A DNA stretch of 64,000 nt from Nostoc sp. UHCC 0702 (GCA_017164015.1 CP071065.1:62001-126000); one strand, 5' to 3'. Positions 1-9,317 are shown, numbered from the stretch's first letter. Program-made: numbers and translations. The notes: a model not told the origin generated them from the letters alone.

Positions 1-1
1 G

Positions 2-607
2 CATTTTTTCAATCCTGCTAATTTTGGTATTATTTTTGCCTTATTGCTAGCGCCCGATGCTTGGGTTTCTCCCGGACAGTGGGGTGAACAATGGTGGTAC
101 GGGCTGTTATTTGCTGGCACTGGTGGCATGATTTTGCAACGGATTGGTCGCTGGGACACCACAGCAGCTTTTTTAGGTGCATACTCCTTGCTGGAAGCAA
201 TTCGTAATCTTTGGCTGGGTTGGACTTGGGATGTTTACTGGCATCGGTTGATGAGCGGTTCTTTGCTGCTGTTTGCCTTATTTATGATCACCGATCCCCG
301 GTCAATTCCCAACGCTCGAATTGCGCGTGTAATTTGGGCAGTGTGCATCGCCATCTTGACTTTTATTCTGAGGAATTATTTCTTTATTTCCACCGCAGTT
401 TTCTGGGCATTGTTCGCCCTTGCACCATTGACCATCCTGTTAGATGTTCTCTGGTCAGCCCCGCGATTTTCTTGGTTAGGGGGTGGGGAGATGGGGAGCA
501 GGGGAGCAGGGGAGATGGGGAGCAGGGGAGATGGGGAGCAGAGGAGATGGGGAGCAGGGGAGCAGGGGAGCAGGGGGGATGAGGGAGAAATAAAAACTGA
601 TTACTAA
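2..607 (+). CDS. RnfD/NqrB-like membrane subunit, 5' truncated by window edge
   Basis: The reading frame is open from the first bases, so the start lies outside the window; 201 residues remain. The visible start carries the Asn-Pro-Ala-Asn-Phe-Gly stretch followed by [11 protein letters not shown], which is typical of the RnfD/NqrB (NQR2) family of flavin-carrying membrane subunits. Several hydrophobic membrane segments follow. In cyanobacteria such proteins often occur without a full Rnf complex, next to a DUF2330 gene as here, so the redox partner is unknown. The last 40 or so residues (from about base 480) are Gly/Glu/Ser/Arg-rich and come from purine-rich tandem repeats, so the true domain ends near residue 160. 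Family is fairly certain, function is inferred. Confidence 0.8.
   Translation, partial: HFFNPANFGIIFALLLAPDAWVSPGQWGEQWWYGLLFAGTGGMILQRIGRWDTTAAFLGAYSLLEAIRNLWLGWTWDVYWHRLMSGSLLLFALFMITDPRSIPNARIARVIWAVCIAILTFILRNYFFISTAVFWALFALAPLTILLDVLWSAPRFSWLGGGEMGSRGAGEMGSRGDGEQRRWGAGEQGSRGDEGEIKTDY
478..592. repeat. purine-rich GGGGAGCAGGGGAGAT tandem repeat inside a coding end
   Basis: Imperfect 8-16 bp units of GGGGAGCA and GGGGAGAT run for about 115 bp and are translated as the tail of the RnfD-like gene. The same repeat type recurs at 18965-19070 and 46200-46260. Confidence 0.85.
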
Positions 608-624
608 CTCCAAACTCCAAACTC

Positions 625-739
625 CTAATCTCCAGTCCCCAATCCCCAATCCCCAGTCCCCAATCCCCAATCCCCAGTCCCCAGTCCCCAATCCCCAGTC
701 CCCAGTCCCCAATCCCCAGTCCCCAATCCCCAGTCCCTA
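625..739. repeat. CCCCAGT/CCCCAAT heptamer array upstream of the DUF2330 gene
   Basis: About 16 imperfect 7-bp units (CCCCAGT or CCCCAAT) fill almost the whole gap between the RnfD-like gene and the DUF2330 gene. Such heptamers are the short tandem repeats known from Nostoc and Anabaena. The complementary strand is G-rich with runs of four G every seven bases. Confidence 0.9.
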
Positions 740-760
740 TCTTGAAAGTGAAGGTATAAA

Positions 761-2137
761 ATGAACCGTTTGAAATTGATAATTCCATTACTAGTGGCAT
801 TGGTAGCTGTGCTGTGCTTTGCGCCGACAGCTTGGGCATTCTGTGGATTTTATGTAGCCAAAGCTGATGCTAAATTGTACAACAAAGCTTCTCAGGTGGT
901 GATTGCGCGAGATAGCGATCGCACCGTCTTAACAATGGCAAACGATTTTCAAGGAGAAGTGAAAGATTTTGCAATGGTAGTCCCTGTACCGACGGTGCTG
1001 CAAAAACAGCAAGTCCGCATTGCCCAACCTAAGATTATCGAACGTTTGGATGCTTTTAGTGCGCCACGATTGGTCGAATATTTTGACTCTGACCCTTGTG
1101 CCGATAACGATTGGCTAAACCGACCAGTACCTGCACCTAGTAGAGAAGCACTAAACAGTACAGCACCCAGTGCGAGGGGTGATGCTAGCTTGGGTGTGAC
1201 GGTTGAGGCCCGTTTTAATGTTGGCGAATACGATATTGTAATTCTGAGTGCTAAAGAATCTGGTGGGCTGGAAACTTGGCTCAACCGCAATGGCTACAAA
1301 ATCCCTAGAGGGGCGAAAGAGTTACTTAAGCCCTACATCCGCTCCTCAATGAAATTCTTTGTTGCTAAAGTCAACCTAGATAAATTCGAGGAATCTGGCT
1401 ATCAATTTCTCCGCCCACTGCAAATTTTCTATCAGTCACCCAAGTTCATGCTGCCAATTCGTTTAGGCATGATTAACGCTACAAAAGAGCAGGATTTGAT
1501 TGTATATATCCTATCACCTCAAGGTCAAGCAGAAATCACTAACTACCGGACTGTGAAAATCCCATCAAACGCTAACATTCCCCTGTTTGTTAAAGATGAA
1601 TTTAGCGACTTTTACAAATCTATGTTTCAAACTTCTTACGTCAAAGAAGATAGGAAAGTCGCTTTTTTGGAATATGCATGGGACATGAGTAGTTGCGATC
1701 CCTGTTCTGCCGAACCCTTGACCCAAGAGGAACTCAAGCAAGCAGGCGTGTTTTGGCTGGATGATAATTCTACCACTGATGCGCCAGTACCTCCCGGCTT
1801 TCGTCGTCGGTTTGGGACTAGTAATGTCTTCATTACACGATTGCATATCCGCTACACCCGTGACAAATTCCCCGAAGACCCAATATTTCAACAAACCTCC
1901 AACCGCGAGTCTTTCCAAGGACGTTATATTTTGCAACATCCTTTTACAGGTGAACTTAACTGTCAGTTAGGCAGAGAATACAAGCGGTCTTTGCCCAAAC
2001 GTTTTGAACTTGAAGCGCAAACTCTTGCTAGGCTAACCAACTGGAATATCCAGAACATTCGCCAAAAAATGCAGTTGAGTGTGGGTAATTTGACCAACTC
2101 CTGGTGGGAAAATTTCTTCTCCTGGCTGGGATTCTAA
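761..2137 (+). CDS. secreted DUF2330 domain protein
   Basis: This 458-residue protein starts with a clear signal peptide (Lys near the start, a Leu/Val-rich core, then Ala-Trp-Ala before Phe-Cys-Gly at about residues 24-29), so it should be exported. The mature part begins with the Cys-Gly-Phe-Tyr-Val-Ala stretch and Ala-Lys-Leu-Tyr-Asn-Lys pattern of the DUF2330 family and has further Cys residues around residues 110 and 310-315 that could form disulfides. No enzymatic motif is evident. It follows the RnfD-like gene on the same strand after about 150 bp of repeats, a pairing often seen in cyanobacteria, which hints at a shared envelope or redox role. The biochemical function is unknown. Confidence 0.85.
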   Translation: MNRLKLIIPLLVALVAVLCFAPTAWAFCGFYVAKADAKLYNKASQVVIARDSDRTVLTMANDFQGEVKDFAMVVPVPTVLQKQQVRIAQPKIIERLDAFSAPRLVEYFDSDPCADNDWLNRPVPAPSREALNSTAPSARGDASLGVTVEARFNVGEYDIVILSAKESGGLETWLNRNGYKIPRGAKELLKPYIRSSMKFFVAKVNLDKFEESGYQFLRPLQIFYQSPKFMLPIRLGMINATKEQDLIVYILSPQGQAEITNYRTVKIPSNANIPLFVKDEFSDFYKSMFQTSYVKEDRKVAFLEYAWDMSSCDPCSAEPLTQEELKQAGVFWLDDNSTTDAPVPPGFRRRFGTSNVFITRLHIRYTRDKFPEDPIFQQTSNRESFQGRYILQHPFTGELNCQLGREYKRSLPKRFELEAQTLARLTNWNIQNIRQKMQLSVGNLTNSWWENFFSWLGF

Positions 2138-2157
2138 GAAGTTGGGAGTTGGGAGTT

Positions 2158-2352
2158 ATATCAAGTTCGGCTAATTACTTACGATCTAGTCGGTTTGCTT
2201 GGTAATAGGTAATAGGTAATGGGTAATGGGTAATAGGTAATACTCAAAACCAATTACCAATTACCAATTCCCAATACTTCGGCTTGCGAGAGTACAAGTT
2301 CCCAATTACCGACCTCCACAGATATCATAAGTGTTTAAACGGACATGATATT
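2158..2352. repeat. ATATCA(T/A)GTCCG-ended MITE-like element, copy A
   Basis: The left end reads ATATCAAGTTCGGCTAATTA and the right end TTTAAACGGACATGATATTA. These are imperfect inverted ends shared with five other places in the window (18016, 23408, 46002, 60393, 61187). The interior holds GGTAATAG/GGTAATGG units and their complement, able to fold on themselves. It lies just 3' of the DUF2330 gene. Confidence 0.6.
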
Positions 2353-2500
2353 AGTGGTCAGTTGTCAATCGTCAGTTGTCAGTTGTCAAGAATTATTCCT
2401 TTTGTCCCCCCATCTTCCTCATCTTCCTCATCTTCCTCATCTTCCTCATCTCCCCCATCTCCCCCATCTCCCCCATCCCCCCATCCGCGATCCCCTGCCT
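2353..2500. repeat. CAGTTGT, TTCCTCATC and TCCCCCATC tandem repeats
   Basis: Short direct repeats of 7 to 9 bp fill this part of the 495-bp gap before the sigma-like gene. Open frames across it encode only Ser/Pro runs and are not credible genes. Confidence 0.8.
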
Positions 2501-2632
2501 CTACTACTATTGACAGATTTTTTGTGGTGAGAGAATAAAAAACAAAGACACTATCACGACACAGGGTAATTTTCTAAAACATTTTTATACGCAATACTAA
2601 AGTATTCTAGCTTTCTTCGCCAAGAGTTTGAC

Positions 2633-3283
2633 ATGGTTGAATTCGATGAACAGCTACGCCGCTTAGTTACCCAAGCCTGTGGACATCCACCTGGAAGCCC
2701 TCAGCGTCAGAAGCTGCTCACGCAAATAATACGCTTGACTTCCAGTAAACTTTGGAAGGAAAGTACTGCTTACTATCAAGATGCACTGCAACAAACTTGG
2801 TTATATTTCTGCCGCAACGTTTGTGAGGGATTGACAGGTCAAACCTATGATCCTGCTTATGGCAGTGTGATCACTTGGTTAAATGCTTACCTCAAACGCA
2901 GATTACAAGACTTTTACCTGAACCAGTACAAAGAACAAGCTACAACAGTTCCTATTAAGACTCGTCAGTTTGGATCGGGCGGAAACAGTGAAGTCATCGA
3001 CCCTGTAGACAACTTACCAGCTGCTCCCCAAGCTCCTCCTATTCTGGAAAACTTGGAGATATGGGTAAAGACAGACTTAGATGGAGAACTACGTAGTACT
3101 CACATTAAAGGGCATCCGAAAGTGAATTGTCAGGTATTAATTCTCAAACGCCTACCCCCGGAAGTTAGCTGGAAAGAACTGTCTGAAGAATTTGGGCTAC
3201 CAATTCCCACATTAAGCAGTTTTTATCAGCGTCAGTGCCTACCGCGCTTACGTAAATTTGCTGAATCTGAGGGTTTGCTATGA
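2633..3283 (+). CDS. sigma-70-family-like regulator
   Basis: The 216-residue product resembles small cyanobacterial proteins annotated as sigma-70 family factors. Residues 1-100 form a helical part with the pattern Tyr-Tyr-Gln-Asp-Ala-Leu-Gln-Gln-Thr-Trp and a later Leu-Lys-Arg-Arg-Leu-Gln-Asp-Phe, reminiscent of region 2. Residues 165-210 contain Ser-Trp-Lys-Glu-Leu-Ser-Glu-Glu-Phe-Gly-Leu-Pro, a likely helix-turn-helix like region 4, ending in Leu-Pro-Arg-Leu-Arg-Lys-Phe. The middle, with Pro-Ala-Ala-Pro-Gln-Ala-Pro-Pro, is a flexible linker. It stands alone with its own terminator, and no anti-sigma gene is adjacent. It probably acts in transcription, but promoter specificity cannot be told and true sigma activity is unproven. 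Confidence 0.7.
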   Translation: MVEFDEQLRRLVTQACGHPPGSPQRQKLLTQIIRLTSSKLWKESTAYYQDALQQTWLYFCRNVCEGLTGQTYDPAYGSVITWLNAYLKRRLQDFYLNQYKEQATTVPIKTRQFGSGGNSEVIDPVDNLPAAPQAPPILENLEIWVKTDLDGELRSTHIKGHPKVNCQVLILKRLPPEVSWKELSEEFGLPIPTLSSFYQRQCLPRLRKFAESEGLL

Positions 3284-3340
3284 CAGCAGGTTTTTGACAA
3301 TCTCTATGCCTGTAGTTAAAGGCTAATAGGCAACTAAGCA

Positions 3341-3386
3341 AGCCAAAATCATAAAACCAAGTGTTGGTGATGATTTTGGCTTTTTG
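3341..3386 (+). terminator. intrinsic terminator after the sigma-like gene
   Basis: A 12-bp perfect stem (AGCCAAAATCAT with ATGATTTTGGCT) with a 17-base loop is followed by TTTT. It sits 57 bases after the stop codon on the plus strand and also separates the convergent exporter gene. Confidence 0.75.
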
Positions 3387-3449
3387 AGTTATACAAAGTT
3401 TAGCGATCGCCTATCTATTGTATTAAATGGCGATCGCTTTTTAGTTTTC

Positions 3450-5075
3450 TCAATGGCAGTGCTTGTCATACTCCACTTTGCCATAGTCTAATTTGACTAT
3501 TCGGTCTGCTAGATGAAAATAGCGATCGTCGTGGCTAATGACTAGCACTGTTTTGCCCTGCTCTTTCAATTCGCTCAGCAACTGAGTGTAGAATATTTCT
3601 TTAAACACTGGGTCTTGGTCGGCTGCCCATTCGTCAAACAGATAAATTGGCCGGTCTTCTAAATATGCTGTCAGCAAAGCTAGCCGTTTACGCTGTCCTT
3701 GAGAAAGAGCAGTAGTAGAAAGTTGACCATTTTCAACTTTGACTTTATGCTCTAATTGGAGTTGCTTGAGATATTTTTGGGCTTGAATATCCAAGCTAGT
3801 ATTTTCTAGACCTACAAGTTCTTCAAATAAATAAAAATCAGAGAACACTACCGAAAAATGCTGACGATACCATTCACGATTTTGCTCCCTAATTAACTCT
3901 CCATCCCACAAAATTTCACCATTTTCAGGAATATAAAGTCCAGTAATCAGTTTAGCTAAAGTAGATTTACCGCTACCATTACCGCCAACAATGAATACTA
4001 TTTCTTGAGGATACAGAGTTAAATCGATGGGGCCAAAGATAAAGCTGTTTTCTTCTTTATCTGTGTAATAAACGTGAGTTACACCCTGAAGTTTTAAGCT
4101 GTACCAAGAAGATTTTAAATTAGGCGGAACAGTTGCTACTTCAGCCCGACTGGCTAAAGATAAACCAAGGGATTCTATCTTTTGTAAAGCAATATTCGCT
4201 CTAATGATTTGAGGAAGATTGTTGACAATATTATCCATCGGCAACATCAAATAGGTAAAAGTTAAGATGTAGCCAGAAAGAGTTTGAGGACTGATGATAA
4301 TTAATTTAGGCAGTGCAAACAGTAAAAAACCGATGGCGAAAAAAAATAGAAGTTTGCCCCAGCTAGTAGTTGTGGCAAACAAAGTCAAACCATCAACATT
4401 GTGACGCCGGAATTTGACAGCCGTAGGTTGGAGATTTTTTGTCAAGAAAAATTGACGGCGTTGATAGTTAAGCTTGAGTTCCTTGATACCTTCGGTGATA
4501 GTGCGAAAATGCTTAAACAGGACATCTTGATCTTCACGCGCCAGGGCCAGCAGTTTTCCACCTCTGTTCAAAAGCCATTGACAACTGCCTATTGCTAGCA
4601 CTATCAGACAGCAAAGTAGCAGCAGTACCAACCAAGATAGCCAGGTGATATACACCAAACAACCCAACACTATGGCCAAATCAATGCAGAGGAAAGGAAT
4701 CAGATACACTGCATTGGCTACTGCTTGCACATCTTCTGTTAAAGTTGCCAACAGTCGAGAATTTCCCAAATTTTCCAGATGACTTAACTCAGAAGCAAGT
4801 ATTTGCTGACTCAAGCCCATGCGTAATTGCAAAATGGCATTCTGAGATAGGCGAATCAGCATCACTTGCGAAATAATACTGGTAATCAGTGCGATGATTA
4901 CTAACCCCAAAAAACCCCAAGCTATGGATGTCAAGGATGAAGTATTGCTGAGAGTTGCAGCACTACTGATCAAAGCGATTAATCCAGCGCTACTACCACC
5001 ACTGAGAAATCCCGTAACGATCGCGATCGCCACCATCCCCCAAGAAGAACGTATCAACCAACGTAAAATCAGCAC
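3450..5075 (-). CDS. cyclic-peptide-export type ABC transporter (fused membrane and ATPase domains)
   Basis: A 541-residue half-transporter. About six hydrophobic segments fill residues 1-300. The ATPase domain covers residues 330-541 with Walker A Gly-Gly-Asn-Gly-Ser-Gly-Lys-Ser-Thr near 362, signature Leu-Ser-Gln-Gly-Gln-Arg near 457 and Walker B with Phe-Asp-Glu-Trp-Ala-Ala-Asp-Gln-Asp-Pro near 480. The Asp-Glu-Trp-Ala-Ala-Asp-Gln-Asp-Pro string is characteristic of the SyrD/PvdE-like family that exports cyclic peptides and siderophores. The start is GTG because an in-frame stop lies just upstream. No peptide synthetase or precursor gene is next to it, so the substrate is unknown. It probably works as a homodimer in the cytoplasmic membrane. 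Confidence 0.88.
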   Translation of the reverse strand: MLILRWLIRSSWGMVAIAIVTGFLSGGSSAGLIALISSAATLSNTSSLTSIAWGFLGLVIIALITSIISQVMLIRLSQNAILQLRMGLSQQILASELSHLENLGNSRLLATLTEDVQAVANAVYLIPFLCIDLAIVLGCLVYITWLSWLVLLLLCCLIVLAIGSCQWLLNRGGKLLALAREDQDVLFKHFRTITEGIKELKLNYQRRQFFLTKNLQPTAVKFRRHNVDGLTLFATTTSWGKLLFFFAIGFLLFALPKLIIISPQTLSGYILTFTYLMLPMDNIVNNLPQIIRANIALQKIESLGLSLASRAEVATVPPNLKSSWYSLKLQGVTHVYYTDKEENSFIFGPIDLTLYPQEIVFIVGGNGSGKSTLAKLITGLYIPENGEILWDGELIREQNREWYRQHFSVVFSDFYLFEELVGLENTSLDIQAQKYLKQLQLEHKVKVENGQLSTTALSQGQRKRLALLTAYLEDRPIYLFDEWAADQDPVFKEIFYTQLLSELKEQGKTVLVISHDDRYFHLADRIVKLDYGKVEYDKHCH

Positions 5076-5183
5076 TTTTAGACTCTATACCCCCGACAAT
5101 GCCCGTCTGTTCTCAAAAGCTCATTTAATATATATCTATTGGGGTACGTTAGGCTAATGCCGTACCACACCCCACTAAATACT

Positions 5184-5573
5184 TTATTGGCTTAACAGTG
5201 CCATAGCCTGTTCTAGGTGCATTTTAGCCTTGTGCAATGCTAACAGTTTTTCTTGGTCGTAACGGTCAGGGTAATTCATTTTTCTGCCTTCCAGCGTGAT
5301 CTTGATTAGTGCTGCTTGTTCATCAGTAGGTGAGTTGATTTCATCGATTGCAGTGCTAATTACCTGAGTCACAGCAAAATCAAGGTTTCGTAAGCCCTTA
5401 CCTTGCTTGAACTGGGAAACAGCTATCTGAGGAAACGCCATCAAAGTTACTATGTAACTAGTTTTGTATCCTGAGTTACCAGTTGGTTTGACGCCATATC
5501 TGCGGCACAAGTCGCGTAATTCTTGGATGGTTTTGATTTCAAGTTCCGATCGTGTCAACATGGAATTGTTCAT
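5184..5573 (-). CDS. hypothetical protein with SAP/Rho-N-like N-terminus
   Basis: A 129-residue hydrophilic protein I do not recognise by name. Residues 12-45 (Ile-Gln-Glu-Leu-Arg-Asp-Leu-Cys-Arg-Arg-Tyr-Gly-Val-Lys-Pro-Thr-Gly) look like a SAP or Rho-N helix-extended-helix motif, a fold that often binds nucleic acid. The remainder is helical with several charged residues. It is divergent from the small basic protein at 5683, with about 110 bp between them, so the two may share a promoter region. A nucleic-acid-binding role is only inferred. Confidence 0.6.
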   Translation of the reverse strand: MNNSMLTRSELEIKTIQELRDLCRRYGVKPTGNSGYKTSYIVTLMAFPQIAVSQFKQGKGLRNLDFAVTQVISTAIDEINSPTDEQAALIKITLEGRKMNYPDRYDQEKLLALHKAKMHLEQAMALLSQ

Positions 5574-5682
5574 TTGTAAAAGTGGACGTTGGTGGGTAAC
5601 AACTTTTCCAGGGGTGTACCCACCAAAAAAACTTTAATCTTATGACACCAAAAGATTCAATTTTTATTAATACTTATTAACA

Positions 5683-5871
5683 ATGGCTAACCCCAAGGGA
5701 ACTCCTGAAAATTTACGCCCAATCAAATCAACTAGAGAAGAACCATTGACGGACAGGATTAACCTTCGCATCACCAAGGCGATGAAAGAAAAACTGTCAA
5801 CTAAGGATGATCCCCCTGAATATTGCCGTCGCGCCATCCAGAAAGCACTGGATGAAGATAGCCAAGAGTAG
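5683..5871 (+). CDS. small ribbon-helix-helix-like protein
   Basis: A 62-residue basic protein. Residues 22-45 (Thr-Asp-Arg-Ile-Asn-Leu-Arg-Ile-Thr-Lys-Ala-Met-Lys-Glu-Lys-Leu) have the alternating pattern of a ribbon-helix-helix beta strand plus helix, followed by Tyr-Cys-Arg-Arg-Ala-Ile-Gln-Lys-Ala-Leu, a likely second helix. Such proteins are usually small DNA-binding regulators or antitoxins, but no toxin gene is adjacent. It ends 21 bases before the glycosyltransferase start and may be co-transcribed with it. DNA binding is inferred from the pattern only. Confidence 0.55.
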   Translation: MANPKGTPENLRPIKSTREEPLTDRINLRITKAMKEKLSTKDDPPEYCRRAIQKALDEDSQE

Positions 5872-5892
5872 TTTACAAATTTGTTCTTTGAG

Positions 5893-7044
5893 ATGGCGAT
5901 CGCGAATCTGTTACTGTTAATTTTATGTTTATCGGCTGTATTGTTTTACTGCTATGGGATTTATGCAGCGATCGCTTTTTTGCGTCACCCCTATGCTAAA
6001 GATCCCGAATTTCATCCGGCTATCACCATCCTCAAGCCGATTTGTGGATTAGAGAGTGATGCTTACAGCAACCTCGCCTCATTTTGCCAGCAAGATTATC
6101 CAGAGTACCAAATTATCTTTGCGGTGCGCGATCGCCTTGACCCTAGCATAGAAGTTGTCGAAAAAATCACCCAGCAGTTTGCTAATGTGGATATTCACCT
6201 AGTTGTGAGCGATCGCGTTATTGGGGCAAACTTGAAGGTGAGTAATTTAGCCAATGCTGTAGCTGTGGCTAAACATGAAATCTTACTCATAGCTGATAGT
6301 GATATTCATGTTGGTAAGGACTATCTACAAACAGTCATCCAACCTCTTAAAGATGAAAGTGTTGGTGTTGTCACTTGCTTGTATCGTTCTTCAGCACAAG
6401 GATGGGTAACTACTTTAGAAGCCATCAAGACTGCTACTGATTTCCATGCAGGTGTTTTGGTCAGCAATCAATTAGAGGGTATAAAATTTGCTTTTGGTTC
6501 CACAATAGTCATCCGCAAAGCAGTACTAGAAGCCATTGGCGGATTCAAAGCCGTAGCTGATTACTTAGCGGACGACTTCCAACTCGGTTACTTACCAAGC
6601 CAGGAAGGTTACAAAGTTGTCCTTTCTGACTATGTAGTTACACATAATCTTGCTACCAGCACCCTAGCTGATGCCATTGGGCGACAAATCCGTTGGGCGC
6701 GTTGCATCCGGGTTTCTCGACCTTGGGGTTATCTGGCACTAATTTTTACTTACGGAACAGTTACAAGCTTGCTGTTATTAATCCCTACAGGAGGTACAAT
6801 ATTAGGCTGGAGTGGGCTAGTTATCACCTGGTTCATGCGGTTAGTAATGGGCTGGGTAGTTGGAGTCAAAATTCTCCATGACCCAATTGCCAAAAGATTT
6901 TTATGGATTATCCCTTTGAGCGATTTGATCAACTTTGCCATTTGGTGCTGTGGCTTCCTTGGCAAAACAATAGAGTGGCGGGGACAGCGGCTCTTATTGA
7001 CCAAAGGCGGTAAACTAATAGCGATCGCAAATCCTAATAACTAA
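5893..7044 (+). CDS. membrane glycosyltransferase, ceramide glucosyltransferase/HpnI-like
   Basis: A GT2-family enzyme of 383 residues from the ATG at 5893; a TTG at 5881 would add four residues. It has an N-terminal membrane helix, a GT-A domain with Ala-Asp-Ser-Asp near residues 134-137 (DxD, nucleotide-sugar/metal binding), Asp-Asp-Phe-Gln near 223, and Arg-Gln-Ile-Arg-Trp (QxxRW type) near 257, then several C-terminal membrane segments. This layout matches ceramide glucosyltransferases and the HpnI family, which transfers a GlcNAc unit to bacteriohopanetetrol. In cyanobacteria the acceptor could be a hopanoid or another lipid, and no hopanoid gene is adjacent. A cytoplasmic-face lipid glycosyl transfer is the best estimate. 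Confidence 0.8.
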   Translation: MAIANLLLLILCLSAVLFYCYGIYAAIAFLRHPYAKDPEFHPAITILKPICGLESDAYSNLASFCQQDYPEYQIIFAVRDRLDPSIEVVEKITQQFANVDIHLVVSDRVIGANLKVSNLANAVAVAKHEILLIADSDIHVGKDYLQTVIQPLKDESVGVVTCLYRSSAQGWVTTLEAIKTATDFHAGVLVSNQLEGIKFAFGSTIVIRKAVLEAIGGFKAVADYLADDFQLGYLPSQEGYKVVLSDYVVTHNLATSTLADAIGRQIRWARCIRVSRPWGYLALIFTYGTVTSLLLLIPTGGTILGWSGLVITWFMRLVMGWVVGVKILHDPIAKRFLWIIPLSDLINFAIWCCGFLGKTIEWRGQRLLLTKGGKLIAIANPNN

Positions 7045-7198
7045 TGACTGATGACTGATGACAGTTATCAGTCATCGCTAAATGCTTTAGAACTTGAGCA
7101 TCAAAACAACAACTCCAAACCATCAGCGCCAAACCCCCATTAGCAAGAATTTCGCGTCTATGCTACAGTCCGTAACTTAATGATTACAAAAAAGAAAA

Positions 7199-7233
7199 GT
7201 AGCAGATGGGTGAATTCTACCCATCTGCTACTA
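7199..7233 (-). terminator. hairpin terminator for the ssuED operon
   Basis: Inverted repeat AGTAGCAGATGGGT / ACCCATCTGCTACT (14 bp perfect stem, 7-base loop). Read on the minus strand it is followed by a U-rich stretch (ACTTTTCTTTTTTG), placing a typical intrinsic terminator 27 bases after the ssuE stop. It also lies between convergent genes. Confidence 0.8.
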
Positions 7234-7259
7234 GTAGACGGAGGTACAAACTTGATTAG

Positions 7260-7826
7260 TTAATTGCTGTGAGCCAACTGTTTAGATTCAGTGGCAGAAG
7301 ATTGCACAGCTAGGACAAATTCTTTGAGAACTTCTTTGAGTCTTTGGTCAATTTCCTCATCTGGCTGTACGCTACCATCAGGTAGCCGTTCCAGTTGTTT
7401 ATCTACAGCGTAAACAGTAGGTAGAATATGCCGCGCTCCTAACTCAGACAATACAGGTTTTAAAGAGTATTCAATGGCTAACAAATGAGCTATTGTCCCA
7501 CCAGTAGCAATTGGTAGTACGACTTTTCCTGCCAATGATTTCTGGGGTAGTAAGTCTAAAAATGCTTTGAGTACGCCTGTATAAGCAGCTTTGTAGATAG
7601 GGGTAGAAATAATTACACCATCCGCTTTTGCCAGTAAAGCTTTTGGCTGTTCTAATGCCGGGCTGTCGTATCGTCCATAAACCAAATCTTCAGCAGGCAA
7701 ATCACGGGCTGAAATAATGTCTACATGTAAGTCTTCTGCTTCTAAGAGCTTAGCAGTATATTGCAAAATTCCGTAGGTTCTGGAGGGATGGGATGGACTA
7801 CCAGCGATCGCTAGAATATGAGTCAT
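7260..7826 (-). CDS. ssuE: NADPH-dependent FMN reductase SsuE
   Basis: A 188-residue flavodoxin-like reductase. The N-terminus has Ile-Ala-Gly-Ser-Pro-Ser-His-Pro-Ser-Arg-Thr, the FMN phosphate loop. Later come Ser-Thr-Pro-Ile-Tyr-Lys-Ala-Ala-Tyr-Thr-Gly near residue 77 and Ala-Thr-Gly-Gly-Thr near 109, as in SsuE. SsuE reduces FMN with NAD(P)H and hands FMNH2 to SsuD for desulfonation of alkanesulfonates in the cytoplasm. The gene follows ssuD on the same strand with about 120 bp between, and a strong terminator follows it. Expression is probably induced by sulfur limitation, as in other bacteria; this is inference here. Confidence 0.9.
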   Translation of the reverse strand: MTHILAIAGSPSHPSRTYGILQYTAKLLEAEDLHVDIISARDLPAEDLVYGRYDSPALEQPKALLAKADGVIISTPIYKAAYTGVLKAFLDLLPQKSLAGKVVLPIATGGTIAHLLAIEYSLKPVLSELGARHILPTVYAVDKQLERLPDGSVQPDEEIDQRLKEVLKEFVLAVQSSATESKQLAHSN

Positions 7827-7948
7827 TCAATTAAACTCCAAATAAAGGGGAAGGGGAAGGAGGAGGGGGAAGGCAGGAAATTTGTTAATTTTTCTGTTTT
7901 CTCTTCAACCTCGAAGGGGTTCGTCAGTGGCTCACCTTCTCACTCATA

Positions 7949-9109
7949 CTAAGATATGGGTGTAGCTTTTTGTTTGGACTGCTGCTTGGGAAACTCTTCA
8001 TTGGCAACAATCTCGCCAAATGGACTTAAGACATGTTGCTGTTCGACTGTGGGTAAATTCTCTAAGGGCAGATGGGGAAATAAAAGTTCTGCTACTCTAT
8101 AGGCTTCTTCTAGGTGAGGATAGCCAGAAAGGATAAAGGTTTCAATACCTAAATCTGCATATTCCAACATTCTGGTTGCCACTGTCTTGGGATCGCCTAC
8201 TAACGCTGTTCCTGCACCGCCTCTGACTAAACCAACGCCAGCCCACAAGTTTGGGCTAATCTCCAAAGCAGAACGATCGCCTTTGTGCAATTCGCTCATC
8301 CGGCGTTGTCCTTCTGAGTCCATGCGGGCGTAAGCGTTTTGGGCAAGTGCGATCGCTTGCTCATCTACATACCGAATCAATTGATTCGCTGCATCCCAAG
8401 CTTCACTTTCAGTTTCTCGTACAATTACATGGAGGCGAATGCCAAAACGCAAAGTTCGCCCCTGTGCCTCTGCTAGTCTGCGAACTGATGCAATCTTCTC
8501 GGCTACTTGTGCTGGTGGTTCACCCCAAGTCAAGTAGACATCTACATGTTTAGCAGCTATCTGTTGAGCAACAACAGAGGAACCGCCAAACCACAAAGGT
8601 GGATATGGCTTCTGAACCGGAGGAAACAGCAGTTTTCCCTCTTGAATATCAAGATAATTACCCTTGAGATTGGCTACTTGACCACTAGCGATCGCCCGCC
8701 AGACCGTCAAAAATTCATCTGTTAATTCATAGCGCTGGTCGTGACTCAGATGCAAGCCATCTCCCGCTAACTCCACAGGATCACCGCCTGTGACTACGTT
8801 AATTAGCAAACGTCCACCAGAGATGCGATCGAAAGTTGCTGCCATCCGCGCTGCTACCCCAGGCGACACCAAGCCGGGACGTATCGCCACCAAAAAACGC
8901 ATCTGGCGAGTGAGTTGTACCAAGGTTGATGCTACAATCCAGGCATCTTCACAAGAGCGTCCTGTAGGTAGTAATGCTCCTGTATAGCCCAGGTCATCCA
9001 CTGCCTGTGCAATTTGTCGCAAGTAGGGAAAACTGACCGCCCGTCCGCCTGTCGCAGTTCCAAGGTAGCGTCCGTCGCCGTGGGTAGGGATGAACCATAG
9101 TAGCTGCAT
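7949..9109 (-). CDS. ssuD: FMNH2-dependent alkanesulfonate monooxygenase SsuD
   Basis: A 386-residue luciferase-like (TIM barrel) monooxygenase beginning [12 protein letters not shown]. This start at 9109 is preferred over a 30-codon upstream extension because the homologous region begins here and GGACAGGA lies just upstream as ribosome binding site. Diagnostic stretches are [21 protein letters not shown] and His-Asp-Gln-Arg-Tyr. SsuD splits C1 and longer alkanesulfonates to aldehyde and sulfite using FMNH2 from SsuE. A copy of the candidate operator lies 16-46 bases upstream of the start, in the leader or promoter. Confidence 0.92.
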   Translation of the reverse strand: MQLLWFIPTHGDGRYLGTATGGRAVSFPYLRQIAQAVDDLGYTGALLPTGRSCEDAWIVASTLVQLTRQMRFLVAIRPGLVSPGVAARMAATFDRISGGRLLINVVTGGDPVELAGDGLHLSHDQRYELTDEFLTVWRAIASGQVANLKGNYLDIQEGKLLFPPVQKPYPPLWFGGSSVVAQQIAAKHVDVYLTWGEPPAQVAEKIASVRRLAEAQGRTLRFGIRLHVIVRETESEAWDAANQLIRYVDEQAIALAQNAYARMDSEGQRRMSELHKGDRSALEISPNLWAGVGLVRGGAGTALVGDPKTVATRMLEYADLGIETFILSGYPHLEEAYRVAELLFPHLPLENLPTVEQQHVLSPFGEIVANEEFPKQQSKQKATPIS

Positions 9110-9124
9110 TATTCCTGTCCTTCT

Positions 9125-9155
9125 AAACTCCGGCAACTCGATAGAACTACCGTAC
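9125..9155 (-). promoter_or_regulatory. candidate shared operator, weak copy upstream of ssuD
   Basis: Read on the minus strand: GTACGGTA, 13 bases, then GCCGGAGTTT. It matches the ssuA copy in 7 of 8, 7 of 13 and 6 of 10 positions in the three parts, with the same spacing. It ends 16 bases before the ssuD start. Confidence 0.4.
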
Positions 9156-9317
9156 TTTATATAGACTAAGAGTATTACACATTCCCTGGAAGCAAGCAAG
9201 GGGTTTTTACAGAAACACGGTCAATGGTCAATAGTCAACCGGAATAATTTATTTTCTGAAAGTACCGAATCATACTTGCAAGGACTGCAAACATGGCGTC
9301 AATAATTTATCATTAAA

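Noticed and set aside
384..839. Minus-strand open frame opposite the RnfD-like gene end
   Set aside because: Product is only Gly-Asp-Trp-Gly-Leu repeats from heptamers; a shadow of the array and of the DUF2330 start.
2284..2538. Open frame of 84 codons rich in Ser and Pro
   Set aside because: It is made of TTCCTCATC/CCCCCATCT repeats, lacks a ribosome site and has no homology pattern.
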